64,000 bases of DNA from Multifurca ochricompacta (GCA_022496185.1 WTXG01000092.1:62001-126000), one strand, 5' to 3'. Counted from the stretch's first letter, positions 9,548 to 21,931 are shown. The notes: a model not told the origin generated them from the sequence alone. Numbers and translations are program-made.

Positions 9548-12500
9548 ATTCGCCTTTATGTTCACACCTATAATCTGGATATCAACTCAGATTATTGGAT
9601 GCTTGATAGTGGAGCAACGGCTCATTTCAGTCCCAACCTTGAAGACTTCGATACATATGAAGTCGACAGAACCCATGAAGTATCACTAGGCGACAACTCC
9701 ATAGTCAAAACAAATGGAGTTGGCACCGTGATCATCAGGACTGATCAAGGTTACGACTTGGAATTGAGCAATGTACTCCATATGCCTGGAGGACATAAAA
9801 TAATCTCCGCCAGTGCCCTAGTAGAAAAAGGGGCAACTGTGTTCTTTGATAATAAGAAGGCAACAATAAAATATGGCGATAACATTATAGCGGAAGCATG
9901 GAAGTTTGGCAAATTGTATTGGGTACTAGGCAAACACGTCCTAAATAGTATCCATACAACTGCATCTGCCTCACTAGAAATCTGGCATCAAAGAATGGGC
10001 CATATGTCTAAAGAAGCCCTAAAGAGATATGCTCCTGAGGCGGTAAAGGCCTCAAAATAAATAATAGCCAAGTGGAAGACAAGCCATGTTATGGCTGTGA
10101 AATGGGCAAGTCCCATCGTCTTCCATTTCCCCCATCTTCAAAGCGTGCATCAGCCCCCCTTGAGATCCTTCATAGTGATCTTGTAGGTCCCTTGCAGTGC
10201 AGTTCAATACAAGGGAATCTTTACTTTGCCACCTTCTTGGACGACTTTAGCAGATACGCTTTAATCATTCCAATGAAGTCAAAAGATCTGTTCACACCAG
10301 TTTTTAATAAACTGAAGACACTACTTGAAAATAAATTCAATCATAAAATCAAGTGTCTTCATACAGATCGTGGTGGCGAGTATGTGAACAAGGCGCTGAA
10401 GGCAACGCTTGAAGATTATGGCATAGAGCATAAACTTATGATGCCGTATAGCCCACAACAGAATGGAAGGGCCGAGAGATTTAATAGAACCATTATGGAA
10501 AAAGGCACTAGCATGCTGCACGATGCTGGCCTATCTCTTGGTTTTTGGGAGTGTGCTGTTGAGACAGCATGTCATATATATAATAGAACTCCCATCCGTT
10601 CTAACAAGTGGAAAACTCCACTTGAGCTTCTGGTTGGGAACAAACCAGATGTCTCGTATTTTAAGGTCTTTGGTTGCAAAGCCTATTACCATGTTCCAGA
10701 GGGCAAGCGGCATAAACTAGATCCCAAAGCCAGGGAAGCCGTCTTTGTCAGGTATGAGCCTACTTCTAAAGGCTATACACTTTGGGATAGTCGTACCCGG
10801 TCTCTCATCTTTTCACGAGATGTTACATTTGATGAGAGATCCTTCCCATCCCGCTCTGATAAGGACAACAGAGCAGACAAATCAATAGAGCAACCTACTG
10901 AAGGTGGCTCCTTTACTTTACCTGGTGGCCCAGTCCAGCCACCACCAGCAACTGCTACGCATGTTCCTGAGGCTCCTCAAGATGAGGAAGGCCTAGAAGA
11001 GGAACAGGAGGACGTCGTACCTCCACAATTACCACAACAGCCTACCACACCCACACGTAATGTAGACACCACACACCCTCAGACTATATATCAGACCCCT
11101 CCATCTCAAATCATGGAACCATCCTCCCCTCCCAAAAGAACCAAGGCAATCAGAAAATCACAAAGGATTGCAGACAGAATTCCTCAACCCAATTTTCAGA
11201 GGACGAGTCCACGCTCTGAACGACGAGATAGGGCAATCCAAGAAGATTTGGACTTGGATACTGCACGTCCCAATCGCAACCGTCGTCTGAATCCTCGCTT
11301 CTACAACGAGGATAATGCAGAGTTTGTGCAAGGTTCTTCCAGACTTGGTCAGATGGATCTACTTAATGCTGCAGGATTGCCTTATAGGGATCCTCTTACA
11401 TTTAAAGAAGCAATGGAGTCTGATAATGCCAGTGATTGGCTTGAGGCATGTCAATATGAAATTGATGCCTTAGAAAAACTTAAAGTGTGGCGCCTTGAAG
11501 ACCTTCCTGAAGGTAGAAAGGCTGTAAAGTCCAAGTGGGTCTTTAAATTGAAAGCAGATGGACGCTTTCGTGCTAGGCTTGTAGCAAAAGGGTTCACCCA
11601 AGTAGAGGGGGTGGACTTCAATGAAACCTTCTCCCCAGTCGCCAGATTTGAGTCTCTTCGACTATTATTAGCGTTGGCCGCGCTTGAGGATTGGGAAATC
11701 CACCAGATGGATGTCAAATCGGCATTCCTACATGGCGATCTGGATGAGGAGATTTACATGGAGCAACCTGTTGGTTTGTCGTTGCTGGACAAGAGTCCAA
11801 AGTTTGTAGGCTACAGAAAGCTCTGTATGGCCTCAAACAAGCTTCCCAAGCATGGAACTTACAATTCCATGCAGTTCTCAATGAACTGAGCTTTACTCGG
11901 ACGTACTCTGATGCAGGAGTATATGTGTATCATCACCAAGAGGGGGATGGTTCACTTTTCGTCATTTTATATGTTGATGACATCACTATACTTGGGTCCT
12001 CCACTAAGAAGATTCAATGGCTGAAGGACTCTCTATCTAGCCGATATGAGATGACCGATCTTGGCGAAATCCAGTCCTACCTTGGAGTTAACATCACCAG
12101 GGACCGTCCTAACAAGACACTGGATATCGACCAGACAGCCTATGTATCCTCCATAGTTGAGAGGTTTGGAATGGGGGATTCCAACCCAGTATATACTCCT
12201 CTACCCTCTGGCGTGGATGTTCATTTGGTCAAGTTTGAAGACCAAGCATCTACCTCTGATATTAAGAGGTATCAGCAGTTAATGGGGTCTCTGCTTTGGG
12301 TGCAGATTGGAAGCAGACCTGACATTAGTTTCGCTGTTGCACGCCTTAGCCAATTTGCTTCCAACCCTTCCCAGCAGCACATGCGACTAGCAAAATATGT
12401 CTTAGCTTATTTAAATGCTACAAAAGACTACAAGTTACGCTATTCTGGAGGGAATGGTGAAGTTGGCCTTCATGGCTTTGCGGATTCCTCATGGGGAGAT

Positions 12501-12932
12501 CAAGAGGACCGCCACTCCACCTCAGGCTATGTCTTTTTCCTTGCTAATGGAGCCATTAGCTGGTGTTCCAGGAAGCAAAAGACAGTAGCACAGTCCACCA
12601 CAGAAGCCGAGTATATGAGCCTTGCTGAGGCTTCAAATCAGGCTGTGTGGTATAGGACATTTATGCAGGAATTGGGATATGAAGTTAGTTCACCCATACA
12701 ACTGCACTGTGACAATAAGGGTGCAGTAGACCTTGCATTAAACCCTGTCACAGGAAGGCGATCAAAGCACATACCGATAAAGTACCATGCCATTAGGGAG
12801 TATGTAGAATCACACCAGATAGACTTGGTGCGAACTCCCACTGGAGAGATGCTAGCAGATGGCCTTACAAAGTCTCTGCCTAGATCATCTTTTGATCACA
12901 TGGTAACTGGATTTGGACTAGTGCTGGAATGA
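9548..12932 (+). pseudogene. copia-1 Pol (protease, integrase, RT, RNase H), two frameshifts
   Basis: The frame continues directly from the gag TGA. Protease: MLDSGATAHF at about 9599. Integrase: GAG-pre-integrase HQRMGHMS and [10 protein letters not shown], then catalytic D (HSDLVGPL), D (HTDRGGEY) and E ([10 protein letters not shown]). [14 protein letters not shown] through YVDDI (about 11958). RNase H: GFADSSWGDQ, STTEAEYMSLAEA and KHIPIKYHAIREYVE. Compared with copia-2 there is one A missing near 10047 (three instead of four) and one T missing near 11775, moving the frame twice. Both lie in short homopolymers, so they may be assembly errors rather than true mutations. Stop at 12932. Confidence 0.92.
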
Positions 12933-13185
12933 GAGAGCTGGAATCTGGAGACTTTGTATACCAGTTTCACTTTCCCACCATGAGCAAAATTCTCGACTTC
13001 GAGAGTGATGCAAGAGGTGTGGTTTCAGTTTGCATAAGAGAATCTAACTCAATATGCCTCTGAACACCATGGTCCTCTCTCTACACTTGAGAGTTAGAGA
13101 AGTTGGATCTCTGGCGATATGTTCGTTCAATTGTGAACAGCAGTGTGCTCATTTAACTCATTCCATCTTAATGATCGATGCCTTC

Positions 13186-13197
13186 ACCATGGAGGGA
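13186..13197 (+). promoter_or_regulatory. Polypurine tract, copia-1
   Basis: catggagggat sits immediately before the 3' LTR and is conserved in copia-2 (reverse, 35067-35078) and copia-3 (23207-23218). Its position fits the plus-strand primer. Confidence 0.7.
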
Positions 13198-13707
13198 TGT
13201 TGACACAGGATGTGTCTGGAGATGCTTCAGGCATCTAAGGTTCGCTTCAGCTGTAGATTAGATTAGATTAGATTCCGGAGTATCGGACTTTTTATGTTAT
13301 CTTTATTACATTTCTTTCTCACCTTACTCAGCTGATTAGTGATGGACTTAGTAATGCGCAGTAAGCATGTGATATCTCTTTGGCCAATGGCCTTTATCCC
13401 TCTCTGTTTATTGTCCGGCACTTGTGGACTTATTCCCAGTGCGCACAGACCATTTCCCCTGGCCCCCATGGGTATATAAGGGTGTCTGTTTTGTCTCTTA
13501 CACTTCAGAGTTCTTCTAACCTCTGAAGCGTAAGTTCCTTCTACTTTACTCTCTACTACCTCTAGACTAACCTTGTATATAGACTTGTCTTTCTAGGTCA
13601 GTAGTGTAGTAATATCAGAGTTCTTCTAACCTCTGAAGCACTTGTCTTTTCTAGCCTAACCCGCTACTAACCACAGTTAGTATAACCAGCAGCATCATTG
13701 TTTGACA
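13198..13707 (+). repeat. copia-1 3' LTR
   Basis: 510 bp, same landmarks as the 5' LTR. Ends TTTGACA followed by TSD TCTGT, after which the hAT transposase reading resumes. Confidence 0.94.
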
Positions 13708-15904
13708 TCTGTGTCTGGTATGTCTATGACATTCTCATCATCCTCACCATCACCTGCTGCATTGTTGTCATGTTCACATGAGAGAGGGATTGTAACATTG
13801 TCTTGGTAGTTGCCACTACGCATGGTGGCTTTTTTCCCTTCAGCCTTTGAGATTGCCCCTATGCCTTTGAGAAGCTGATATTTAAAGATTAGATGTGATG
13901 ACAGAAATAAATATAATTTTATGTAATACCTTGATAGCAGCCAAGTGAATTGTATGAGGCATGCAATGCAACTGTGCATCTTGTGCTGAGAATGGTATCC
14001 CTCATTGTTGGCATCACCATTCCAGTGATTTAACTAGGGTGTTGTTGTTGCTAGCATTATCCATTACAAGGGCAATAATCTGAAATGGATTAGAAACACA
14101 TTTCTAGGCTGAGGATGGGAAACTCACCTTTCCAATGAGACTGTATAACTCTAGTGTAGCCCAAACCGCCTCTGCCATATTCTCTCCTGAATGCTCCCCA
14201 GTAAGTTCTTGGAAGTCAATCAGCAACTCCTCTGGAAGGGGATAATAAGATTATGCCAGTTGAATGAAGGGAAGAGCACAAACCAAGTTGCCCATCATTG
14301 GTCACATAGTGTGCAACAATCGCCAAAAACGTGTACTGATTGCTTGATGTCCATGCATCCAGTGACAAGCACACCTTCCCCTCGAGATTCTGCTCATATG
14401 GATAAATATATGATATGAAGAAAATAAGATAATGCTTACTGAGAACATTTTGCGAATACTTTCGATTATTACCTCACCCATCTTCACAACATGCCACTTG
14501 ATCCCATCACGTTTCAGAATATCCAATGGACCACCATTGTGGTGTGTAAAATCCATCATCTTGATGAATTCAGGTTTCTCAACCTCATCAAACAGCTGGT
14601 TGCAGGCAACGATCCACTCAGTGAGGAGCCATTCAAATGTTTCTTGATCCCATGGAACCTGATCATTGCTTCATGACATCCAGATGTTTGAGAAGCTAAC
14701 ATTACTTACAGTGGTGTGGGCTTTCTGGTCTTCAAAGGCTTTCTTGATGTTTTCAGATGATTGCCCAAGCTTCTTTATGTATTCAGCTTCAGTGTGTCCA
14801 TCAAGTTTCTTTAGTCCAGATGTGATAGCAATCACATCAGGTGTTGGGGGCTCATCATGATTCTTAAGGATATAATAGAGTTGATACATCAGCTTAACAT
14901 GGATGCAGAGATTATTTGTGAGTACTAAGGGAAGCATCATCCATCAGGAATGATAAACAAAAAAATGATAAGATAATGCACCATTTAGATTAGATTTCAT
15001 TGTCTTCTTGATAGTACAAACCTTATGAGCGCCATGAAGGCAACGATAATGTATATCACCATCTTCTCCTGGGGTACTGCATGGCCCATTGGTGACAACT
15101 TCATAGAATAAATATATTGGATTCCTTATATTTCCAGCCTTCTATAAAAACCCAAAATGAGACAAAGATGTGAGAAACACAAGGCAAAACTTGCCTTTTT
15201 GGGGTGAGCATTTCTGAATGAGCTTGTTGGAAGGATGCTTGTATGCATTTCTGCAGTCCGGTGGGGGGTATCTTCATCTTCAATCTCCTTGACCTCAACA
15301 GAACAAGTCCTAGCCTTCTTCCTTGGGGGTGCAGGAGTTGGGTTCGTCTTTATCTTTGATTTTAGGATGTGTGCATGGCCCTTTTTGTTGCTGACCTCTG
15401 GTATGGTTTTTGAGGGTAACATATCAGCTAGCTACAAATTGTTAATTCACCTGACCATGGAATCACATTAAGATATTTCATACCTCTTCATTACTTATTT
15501 CCATGGCATTGCTAGGATCATCTGATCCATCCTCAGCAGAAGAAGCACTAAAGTCAGCATCATCTACATCACTATTGACATCATTCATGACAGCTTGCTT
15601 GCACTTTACAGGGGTCTTGTGTTTGGGGGTGTGTGCAAGGTGCCGGTGGGACAATGGGACAAGATTCCCAAATTCATCAAGCTTCTCCACAGCAATAGCT
15701 GTGGCTAATCATGTACCTGCAGTGGTTTGGACCAGGTGAGAACGTTGACCTGGAAGGATGAGTAAGTATTTCATAGCCACACTCAAATTACACTTGAATG
15801 AACTACTTACCTTGGTTTATGTGGGAACATGGTTGAATAGGTTTGGGGATTTTCGATGCATCAAGCTGTTGACCTTCTGGTCCTTGGGCAGGCTGATCTG
15901 TCAT

Positions 15905-16616
15905 GGTAAGGCAAAGTTGTAAGACTCCACATGGATTGAGGGTCTATTTATTGCATCATGGGGCCTCCTTAACGCAGCGATCTCACCCTCATTTCCCAGC
16001 AATCAACAGAAGAAAATTGAGCATTGTTCTTGTTATTTGGATTAAATTTTAATAATAGTTACTTCTTGAAAAATGGAAGCATACCTGTTGTTGAGATGGG
16101 CTGGTAGCGAGGGCTCCTGATCTTATGATTATGATAAGATAATCTAAAGTGCGTCAGATAATTGATTCAGAGACATTGCACACAACGCATTCTTTCTGTC
16201 TTGTCACATTTAAATAACTATATTTATTCTACTTATTGTTGTGCTCCTCTGAGCAGTATAAAAGGTTGCTACTCTGTATGCATTCACTTCAGCTTTGACC
16301 ACATTGAGTATTAGTTAATTAATCTTATCTCATATTTTTACCATATTTAGCTAACACTTATCTGCTATCTAAATAGGTAAAGATACTATAGTGGGGGAGT
16401 TTTGGTGGCTTAATGACAAGATTAAAGCTCATTCAGTCAATGCTGTCCATGCTGTCTAATGCCATCTATGGCCATCTTTTTGATGGTTTGGATGGCATTT
16501 TCCATACCTGTCCACCGTCCATCTCGACATTGACTTAAGCTCGGTATGGCACAGGTACGGCAACCATACTATGGACTTGTCCATACCATGAGGTACAGGT
16601 ATGGTGCGCAGCCCTA
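15905..16616. other. hAT-3 5' region with degenerate LTR-like segment
   Basis: No gene. It contains the hAT subterminal repeats (GTCCAT, ggtacaggtatgg). Between about 16250 and 16400 there is a tataaaagg box and a stretch resembling the leader of the LTR at 51720-52127 (cttcagctttgacca, gagtatt, tagctaacac, taggtaaaga). It is either an old LTR remnant or the reused promoter of the transposase. Confidence 0.45.
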
Positions 16617-17762
16617 AGCTGCACCAGGCCTTCTTAGCATCAGAAGGGAGAAAATCTGCACCATAACCAGGTGCTGAGGGAGATGGGAAGAGTCAGTCAA
16701 AGGGAGCTAATCCCCTCTGACTGTTAAGCTGGAATCAGGCTTAGCTGCAGTGCTAGAAGCACACCAAGCAGACTAAAGCCAAAGGGAATGAAGGGGAAGG
16801 GGACAGGTTTAAAGGGAAAGGTGCACACCCATTGCCAGAGGCAATGGGGTCCCTTCAGGGAGGTCAAAAAGTGTAAAGGGGCAAAGGGTGCAGTGGATTT
16901 CCAAATCAGAGATATCTAGGCTGAAGGTACAAGATGTCAAGTCTGGGGTTCTACTGACTGTCTACAGGGTCTTAAGTACTGTATCAGAGATCTGGTACTG
17001 TAGATAATCAAGTCCTTATCATCCAATAGTAGCTAAGAGGTCCAGATATAGTCCATGATAAGGATAAGCCTTATCAGAAGCATAATCATGTGGGGCAGCC
17101 CCACAGGAGTCATATCAGTGTGGGAGGATTCCCACCAGGGTCAGGGGCAGATGGGGCAATGACAGGTCCCACAGGAGTCAGATCAGTGTGGGAATACTCC
17201 CACAGGAGTCAGAGAAGAGGGTCAAGTGATTGATGGGTCAGATGATCTAAGGGGTCATGATCAAAGCCCAAGGTCACATGGTCAAAGGGGTCACATGGTC
17301 TGAGGTCATGTGGTCAAGGGTCACATGACAGGTCATGGCTTTGAGTCCATGTCATGTGCCTACAGGTCATGTGGTCTGGAGAGGCAAATGCAAGCCAAAG
17401 TCATCTTGTGTGCAGAGTCAGGTTTGGCAGGGACAGTGTCAGAGATTCCATGGGTGTCAGCCATAGGGATAGGGTACAGATGCTGGCCAAGACAGAGGCC
17501 AAGCATCAGGGGAAAGGGGAATGCAGCCATCAGCACAGTAGCTGAACTATCAGTGAGTCAGGTGCAGGTATCAAGGGTAAGAGGTCCTGTGAGCATCATG
17601 TCACAGGCATCAGGGTAAGGTCCCAAGGCAGCAAGCCAAGGGCATCAGGTCAAAGGTCCTAGGCACAAGGCCATAGACATCAGAGTGTAGAGTTGCAAAG
17701 CCAAGGGTCAGGAGATGGTGTAGTGCCAAGGAGAGACCAGAGAAAAGAGTGGGGTCATAACA

Positions 17763-18741
17763 TGATTGCTCTAAAGCAGTGCTGTTCATACCCTGCAATG
17801 AGTCCATTACAGCAGAAGGAGTAGCCAAGCTCTACCTGGACCACGTCTACAGACACTATGGCCTACCTGAAAAGATCATCTCAGACCGAGATCCACACTT
17901 CACTTCAACATTTGCCCAAGCCCTCTGTAAAACACTGGACATAACCCAGAACATCTCAACAGTCTATCACCTGCAGACTGACAGGCAGTTGGAAAGAACA
18001 AATCAATGGCTGGAACAGTACCTTTGATTCTGGGGCAATGGATGACAAGACAACTGGGCAGACTGGCTGGCAACAGCGGAGTTTGCACATAATTCATGGC
18101 CCAACAGTACTACTAAAGTCTCCCCATTCTCACTTATCATGGGATGGACACTGTGGACCACATGGGCTCACAAACCCACAAATGTCCCATCAGCTGCACA
18201 ATGTATTGACCAATGGGAAGAGATTAGGAAATTGGCCAATGAAAACCTGTTGAAGGCACAAAAGACCCTGTCAGAAAGACCCTTGAGCTTCACACCTTAT
18301 CGAGCCAATGATCTTGTATGGTTGGAGGGAAAGAACATTCACATGTCACACCCAACAGCCAAGTTAGCACCCCAACATCATGGACCATTCATGATAACAA
18401 AGAAGCTGTCAGATGTGTCATATGAACTCAGACTCCCACCTACATGGAAAATTCATCCAGTCTTCCATGCCAGACTTCTGATGCCTTACAAAGAAACATC
18501 CCTGCATGGGGAAAACTTCCCAAGACCCCCTCCTGAATTAATCGATGGAGAAGCAGAATGGGAAGTGGAGCAGATTCTAGATTCCTCACGTAAAGGCCGA
18601 GGGCGTAAACTGCATTACCTAGTCAAATGGAAGGGATTCCCAGACTCTGACAACTCCTGGGAACCAGCTGGGAATATCTTTGCTCTGGTCCTTATCTCGC
18701 AGTTCCATATCCAACACCCAGAAGCACCCAGAGACAGTTAA
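17763..18741 (+). pseudogene. Gypsy Pol C-terminus: integrase core and chromodomain
   Basis: Integrase core with GLPEKIISDRDPHF (second Asp) and QLERTNQWLEQ (catalytic Glu), then a C-terminal tail and a chromodomain: [35 protein letters not shown]. The chromodomain places it in the chromoviruses, which direct integration to chromatin marks. Two in-frame TGA codons (about 18025 and 18040) inactivate it, and the N-terminal part is missing. Confidence 0.9.
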
Positions 18742-18820
18742 AAGGAAATGGTTTCCAGACCCTGATTGAACTCCCCAGTACATGCTCTCCCAGCAACATT
18801 CTAACACCATACAATCCATC

Positions 18821-20014
18821 ATGTCTTTTGTCACTGCCAATGCTGCTGTCAATGCCTTCACCTCCACTGTTGTAACTGTCGAGAATTTCCCTGCTGCTCA
18901 CCCTTCTATGCATCCTTCCTCCCCGATTGATTATGAAGCTGCTGAGATGCGGGTCAAGAACCAGTCTCCCAACCCCAACAATGACTTCAACCATTGTGAA
19001 GAGCCACACCCAAATGATCTGTTGGGCATGGAGTTAGATGACAAAGTCCCAGAATTCCCCTTCTTTACGAATAACCCAAACTCCTCAATGTACTTCCCAC
19101 TCGAAATCACTATGGTGGATGGGATGACTGCCATAGCTAAGTACATCTTTTATACCAATGGAGGAATGGATGTCGCAGGATGCATGAAGAAGAATGGCCC
19201 CATCTATGGGGCACCAGTTTACTTGGAGGAGAGATACACAGGCCGCCTCCATCACACAATGAGTGATGAACAGCTCAGGCATCTAGCTGCCGAGGACTCC
19301 TGAGCCTTTGCCATCGACGAAGTACTGAATGACATGCACCTTCTGCATCTCAAAGCTGAGGTAATGAGACTGCAGAAGAACTTGACATTGTGCACCATGT
19401 TGAACAAACAGTACTGGGAATATGCGAGGCAGATGTCAAGGCTGACCAGTGGGATGTTCCAGGTGGAACAGGAGTTGACAGAGATTAGGAAAAGATTGGA
19501 GATAGGGGACACATATCAGACCATTGCAGAAAGGTATGCTGACACCTATGCGCGACCCCTCCCTCCACAATTGCTGGGAGCTGCCCCGACATTGCTACCA
19601 AATCGATTCAAGATGCCACATCTGCATGAGAACCCTCATGGAGAAACATGTTGGCAGTGTGACAGTAAGTACCACATTAGCTGGAACTGTCCCCTCAACC
19701 GCAAGTGGTGTTGCCACTGCCACAGCAATCTACATTGGAGTCAATTCTGCATCTTCTGCCGAGTAGGGGTAGCTCTGACAATCATCAATCCATCAGGATG
19801 GTGCAGCAAGTGTCTCCGTCACAACACAGGGCACTGCAAGTTGGATTGCCCTATCCATGATCTGTGCCACCCATGTGGTCAGCATGGCCCTTATGGGTTC
19901 CTTTGGACCCATCAATGCCCCCAGGAGTTGGAGGATGAGACCCAGGACAATCGTAATGTAGCTGATGATTACTTGGAGTTGGTACAGGATGATGACGGTA
20001 TGAGTTGTTTCTAG
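18821..20014 (+). pseudogene. Gypsy accessory ORF, Cys/His-rich protein after pol
   Basis: An ORF starting about 80 nt after the pol stop, also present in gypsy-1 (46797-47990) and partly at 1653-1807. The N-terminal half has conserved EFPFFTNNPNSSMYFPLEIT and MDVAGCMKK motifs. The middle is a helical, charged segment (FQVEQELTEIRKRLEIGD). The C-terminal ~130 residues hold at least four CX2C-type clusters (CWQCDSKYHISWNC, CCHCHSNLHWSQFC, CSKCLRHNTGHCKLDC, CHPCGQHG). One TGA at 19301-19303 breaks it. I do not recognise the family; it is not envelope-like, as it has no signal peptide or membrane segment. Confidence 0.8.
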
Positions 20015-20045
20015 CTGGGTCTGCTAGAACCAGAAGAGGGGGTGA

Positions 20046-20611
20046 TGTTACAATCCTTACCGAGCAACCCCATTTTCTTTACCCTCCCCAATGAGGACCC
20101 TTCTCTACCACCTACTCTCCACTTTATGATTATGTCCCCTTCCTACAATCCATCACATGCTCTGCTTCCCTCCCCATGACCTTATCTGTTCATGCTTACA
20201 TATTTGACTCGTTATCTCCTTATCTTTAAGACTGGACACTTACTTAATTCCCTATCAGAAGCTAGGCTTTACGCCCTCCACTTTCAAATATTCGGGCCCA
20301 CTTGACTCCGTGATCCTTATCTCATAGATGCCCATCAGATTACATATATAAGTCTGCTGTAGCTACACTGTAGACCTCAGACTCGACTTATTGAATACAT
20401 CAGTGTTCATCTTCTGGACTCCCCTTTGAAACTCTTTGACTCATCTGTCTCAGTGCTTTCAGCACTTCTCTGCTCAACATTGTCTCAGGGAACAGCCCCT
20501 TTGACTTTGACTCACCCCATCTACTCCAAGAAGCCTTATTGGTTTCTTACCCGAACATACAAGTAATGCTGTTGCACCAGTCATGCAGAATGCCTAACAC
20601 CGGGCGTAACA
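20046..20611 (+). repeat. Gypsy 3' LTR
   Basis: TGTTACAATCC to CGTAACA, 566 bp, with TATA at about 20345 and the RNA 5'-end 11-mer AGACTCGACTT at 20379-20389. Directly followed by a copia fragment. Confidence 0.88.
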
Positions 20612-20923
20612 CTCTCTGAGGCTGCAAATCAGGCTGCGTGGTATAGGACTTTTATGGAGGAATTAGGGTATGAGGTATCCTCCCCTATACTACTCCACTG
20701 TGACAATAAGGGTGCAGTAGATCTAGCATTAAACCCTGTCACAGGAAGGCAGTCAAAGCACATACCCATCAAGTACCATGCCATTAGGGGATACATTGAA
20801 TTGCACATAATTGACTTAGTGCGAACTCCCACTGGTGAGATGCTGGCAGATGGCTTTACCAAGTCTCTACCTAGAGCATTGTTTGAAACCATGGTATATG
20901 GACTTGGATTAGTGCTGGAATGA
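20612..20923 (+). pseudogene. Copia RNase H C-terminus
   Basis: The reading has AANQAAWYRTF, LLHCDNKGAVDLALNPVTGR and KHIPIKYHAIRGYIE, then TPTGEMLADGFTKSLP, collinear with copia-1 12630-12932. Only the last ~100 codons remain. Confidence 0.92.
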
Positions 20924-21414
20924 AAAGAGCTGGAATTTGGAGACTTTGTATACCAGTCTCACTTTCCCACCAGTCAACATGAGTATATTCTCGACCTCAA
21001 GAGTGATGCAAGTGGTGTGTATGCCAGAAGTAGGCATTCAAATATGCCAAGCATTCAGCTTGCATAAGCGAATCTACAACTCATATGCAAAACTCACAAA
21101 CTGCGCTCCTTGTCAACTCATTCTCAACCTAGTTGGCTGGTGACATGTTCATTCAATTGTAATGGCAGTGTGCTCATTCAACTCATTTCCATCTATGACC
21201 AGATGCCTTCAGCATGGAGGGATTATGAACACAGGATGTGTTCAGTGATGCTTCAGGCATCAGGAGATTAGATTAGCTACTTAGTGGACTAGAGTAGATA
21301 TCAGAGTTTTGGACTATTTACCATATCATTATTACTTTCTTTCTCACATTCCACAGTAGCTGACTGATGTACCTTAGTAATGATGTACAAGCATGTGATT
21401 CCCTACTGGCCAAT

Positions 21415-21931
21415 TGTCACAGTTAGGTGCGGAACTGTGTCGGGGATCGTGTGGGAGCTAGCCTCCCAAGTCGCGTCAAGATAAGTCAAGGCTCTAGGTC
21501 ACAGCAAAGTCAAGTTCTGGTCAAGCCCATGATGAAGTCAGAGGGCACACGTGTGAGATTCGAGGTCGACGGCAGAGACTCTAAGTCCTGCAACAAGTTC
21601 AAGATGATGAAGGCTCTCCAAGTCACATCTTGGAGAGTTCAAGTGGGGCTCTAACTGAGAGGATTCGATGAAGTCCGAAGCACCTTTGATTGAACACAAG
21701 AGAACAGACTTAGGTCTGTCTCTCTACTTTACTGTACTTTAAATACAAGTAGTTCTAGCTATGTCATAGTAAATAGAAGGTTCTAGGACTATGACATAGT
21801 ATCTAAATGGTTGTGCAGTGGAGTGAGCTAGAACTAAGGAGAATTAGGAGGGGTTAGGCCCTCAGTAAGCAAAACACCAGTGAAACACAATGTCAAGTCA
21901 TTAGTAACATCGCAGGGAGAATTCTGTCACA
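21415..21931. mobile_element. 517-bp solo LTR-like insertion in a copia LTR
   Basis: Ends TGTCACAG and CTGTCACA with a perfect 5-bp TSD CCAAT (21410-21414, 21932-21936), which happens to split and duplicate the CCAAT box of the host LTR. It resembles a solo gypsy-type LTR. I cannot assign the parent family. Confidence 0.85.

Larger units (their letters stand above)
7164..13707 (+). mobile_element. copia-1, full-length Ty1/copia retrotransposon
   Basis: 6544 bp with two 510-bp LTRs (7164-7673, 13198-13707), TSD TCTGT on both sides (7159-7163, 13708-13712), primer site, gag, pol and a purine tract. The gene order protease-integrase-RT-RNase H is that of copia. The LTRs look nearly identical, so the insertion is recent. 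It lies in the hAT-3 transposase. Compared with copia-2 it has two single-base deletions in pol. Confidence 0.96.
4542..15904 (-). pseudogene. hAT transposase, multi-exon, inactivated
   Basis: The minus-strand gene starts at the ATG at 15902-15904 and ends at the TAA at 4542-4544. Splice signals support exons 15811-15904, 15484-15749, 15195-15431 (followed by a GC-AG intron), 14981-15141, 14710-14924 and 14440-14658, then further exons to 13713, resuming at 7163 after copia-1. Domains in order: acidic N-terminal region; BED-like zinc-binding segment (HYRCLHGAHK); RNase-H-like core with LSLDAWTSSNQYTF, LVMDNASN and a TQWSSTHQML-like stretch; C-terminal hAT dimerisation region with NPIHWWMGRHAQFPNL and VAVERIFS. 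It is broken by copia-1, by a solo LTR at 4655-5938 within the last exon, and by in-frame TGA codons, for example near 15710 and 14010. The start, C-terminus and introns are otherwise recognisable, so this was the autonomous source gene. Confidence 0.88.
3295..16616 (-). mobile_element. Autonomous hAT transposon (hAT-3), interrupted
   Basis: The termini are TAGGGCTGTGCACC at the left and its near inverted repeat GGTGCGCAGCCCTA at the right, flanked by the perfect 8-bp TSD AGCTGCAC (3287-3294 and 16617-16624). The 5'-TAG terminus, 8-bp TSD and internal transposase identify the hAT superfamily. Removing three later insertions (3675-4185, 4655-5938, 7164-13707) leaves about 5.0 kb. Subterminal regions hold repeated GTCCAT and ACAGGTATGG words on both sides, the kind of sequence hAT transposases bind. 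Confidence 0.93.
3150..17762 (-). mobile_element. Long-LTR family copy, reverse, split by the autonomous hAT
   Basis: Two segments, 3150-3294 and 16625-17762, match in order the reverse complement of the ~1.28-kb LTR at 4655-5938. The right end is gtcataaca (compare TGTTATGACCC at 32997). The hAT at 3295-16616 sits between them with an 8-bp TSD, so the LTR is older. No matching 5-bp TSD is visible for the LTR, whose right side abuts gypsy integrase sequence. Confidence 0.75.
17763..20611 (+). mobile_element. Truncated gypsy (chromovirus), 3' part
   Basis: It begins in mid-integrase against the end of a long LTR and keeps integrase core, chromodomain, accessory ORF and the 3' LTR (20046-20611). 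It is the same family as gypsy-1. There is no 5' end, so no TSD. Confidence 0.9.
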
